Below, in pieces: positions 4,412 through 5,301 of a stretch of 5,301 nt of DNA. This stretch comes from Actinomycetota bacterium (GTDB taxonomy: Bacteria; Actinomycetota; Thermoleophilia; UBA2241): positions 1-5,301 of the forward strand of contig JAPLCL010000101.1 in NCBI GenBank assembly GCA_026392265.1, read 5' to 3'. Each line of letters starts with the position of its first letter. Position 1 is the first letter of the stretch. The notes beneath the pieces were generated by a model. It saw only the letters and a list, made by a program, of their open reading frames with translations, did no database searches and had not been told where the DNA came from. Both the position numbers and the translations under genes were made by a program.

Positions 4412-5301
4412 CTACCCCAGCTCCGCCCGCCGCCGGAACACCGCGCCGACGGTGTCGAGGATCAGGCGCGCGCCGTGCAGCGCCGTGAGCTGGCCGGGGC
4501 CATCGTACTGCGGCGCCACCTCGACGAGGTCCATACCGATCACGGTGCAGCGCGCGCAGACGGCCAGCAGGATCGCCTTGGCCTCGTAGTAGCTGAAGCC
4601 GCCGGGCTCGGGCGTGCCGGTGCCCGGCGCGATGCTCGGGTCGAGGGCGTCGATGTCGAAGGTGATGTAGGTGTCGACGCCCGGTTCGAGGTGCTCGACG
4701 AGCTCGTCCACGAGCGTGTCCTTCGCCTGCTCGCACCAGAAGATATGGGCGCCCCGACTGCGCGCGAGGGCGATGTTGTCGCCGCTGGTGTGCAGGCTGC
4801 GGATGCCGTATTGCGTGAGGCCGGCCAGCCACCCGGATTCGTGGGCGCGGATGATGGGGCTGGCGTGCGAGTAGCGCTGGCCGCCCTCTTCGTCCCAGTA
4901 GTCCATGTGGGTGTCGAACTGGACGAGCTGGAACGGCTCGCCCTCGCGCGCTTCGCTGAGAGCCTTGAGTACCGGATACGTTATGGAGTGGTCGCCGCCC
5001 AGCGTGACGGGGAAGACGCCTGTCTCCATCAGCGGCCGCAGCCGCTCGACGGCGGCGGCGTGGTAGCGCTCCGCCGTCCACATGGGCCCGATCACGACGT
5101 CGCCGCAGTCGGCCCAGCGCACCCCGCCGAGGAGCTTCACCCCGGCTTCGCCGTCGTAGAACGGCTCGAGCCCGTTCTGGAAGGCCCACATGGTCGACGT
5201 CTCGCGCAGGGCGCGCGGCCCCATGCGCGCCCCGGACCGGCTGGTCGTGCCCAGGACCCACGGGATGCAGATGACGGCGACGTCGGCATAAGCCGTAGTC
5301 G
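4412..5301 (-). CDS. Agmatinase/arginase-family ureohydrolase (SpeB-like), 5' end outside window
   Basis: The frame stays open to the window edge; about 25 codons precede the ATG at 5222-5224, reading ADVAVICIPWVLGTTSRSGAR. That is the conserved N-terminal strand and G-T-T/S-x-R-x-G-A-R loop of ureohydrolases, so this ATG (giving MGPRALRE) is internal and the true start lies beyond 5301. Binuclear metal motifs: GGDHS (His at 4988-4990), DTHMD (4901-4915) and DIDALDPSIAPGTGTPEPGG (first Asp at 4655-4657). SHASPI takes the place of the common SHGTP loop. The family hydrolyses guanidino compounds (agmatine, arginine, guanidinobutyrate or -propionate) to an amine plus urea, usually with Mn2+. Agmatinase, leading to putrescine, is the likeliest role, but substrate choice among subfamilies cannot be settled here. 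The enzyme should be cytoplasmic. Transcribed towards the DUF3052-like gene. Confidence 0.92.
   Translation of the reverse strand, partial: TTAYADVAVICIPWVLGTTSRSGARMGPRALRETSTMWAFQNGLEPFYDGEAGVKLLGGVRWADCGDVVIGPMWTAERYHAAAVERLRPLMETGVFPVTLGGDHSITYPVLKALSEAREGEPFQLVQFDTHMDYWDEEGGQRYSHASPIIRAHESGWLAGLTQYGIRSLHTSGDNIALARSRGAHIFWCEQAKDTLVDELVEHLEPGVDTYITFDIDALDPSIAPGTGTPEPGGFSYYEAKAILLAVCARCTVIGMDLVEVAPQYDGPGQLTALHGARLILDTVGAVFRRRAELG

Noticed and set aside
4398..4420. Bidirectional terminator between the convergent genes
   Set aside because: Only a short GGGG/CCCC stem is possible within 14 intergenic bases, with no T-run on either strand.
3735..5261. Long minus-strand open frame of 508 residues overlapping the agmatinase-family gene and extending past it
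   Set aside because: It is Arg/Pro/Gly-rich and out of frame with the clearly conserved ureohydrolase; a shadow created by GC-rich codon use.
1..5301. CRISPR array, tRNA, rRNA, insertion sequence or phage genes
   Set aside because: No regularly spaced repeats, cloverleaf, transposase motifs or phage structural genes were seen.

Overview
The window is GC-rich, with strong G/C preference at third codon positions, short intergenic gaps and frequent start/stop overlaps. This is bacterial chromosomal DNA. The DUF3052-type protein and the VapB/VapC pair fit a high-GC Actinomycetota-like lineage (possibly a deep branch such as Coriobacteriia) or Chloroflexota. That placement is inference from gene content only; no rRNA or marker gene is present.

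Left third (1-1989, + strand): a compact signalling operon. It holds the last 33 residues of a histidine kinase, a stand-alone receiver-domain response regulator overlapping it by ATGA, and after 13 bp a 489-residue protein with the order receiver - PAS-like sensor - HisKA - HATPase. No DNA-binding output domain is visible in any of the three, so the operon looks like a phosphorelay or protein-interaction circuit whose output lies elsewhere.

Middle (1990-3541): a 349-bp non-coding stretch carries short direct and inverted repeats, including a near-palindrome. It ends in a good Shine-Dalgarno and a TTG-started GNAT acetyltransferase. A short gap with a repeated GACGCGTC palindrome follows. Next comes an AT-rich promoter island with a perfect 8-bp inverted repeat touching the start codon of a ribbon-helix-helix antitoxin (VapB-like), whose gene overlaps a PIN-domain toxin gene (VapC). 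All four expected acidic residues of the PIN domain are present.

Right (3542-5301): 478 bp without a complete gene. Its first part (about 3560-3757) reads like real protein in one frame but lacks a convincing start and stop, so it may be a gene remnant. It is followed by a compact nested inverted-repeat structure (3774-3834). A DUF3052-like gene then reads rightwards and meets, tail to tail with 14 bp between stops, a leftward agmatinase/arginase-family gene whose 5' end lies beyond the window.

No clearly new defence or mobile system is visible. The most checkable points are the predicted vapBC operator, the nested palindrome with the adjoining gene remnant, the repeats upstream of the acetyltransferase gene, and the output-less two-component operon.
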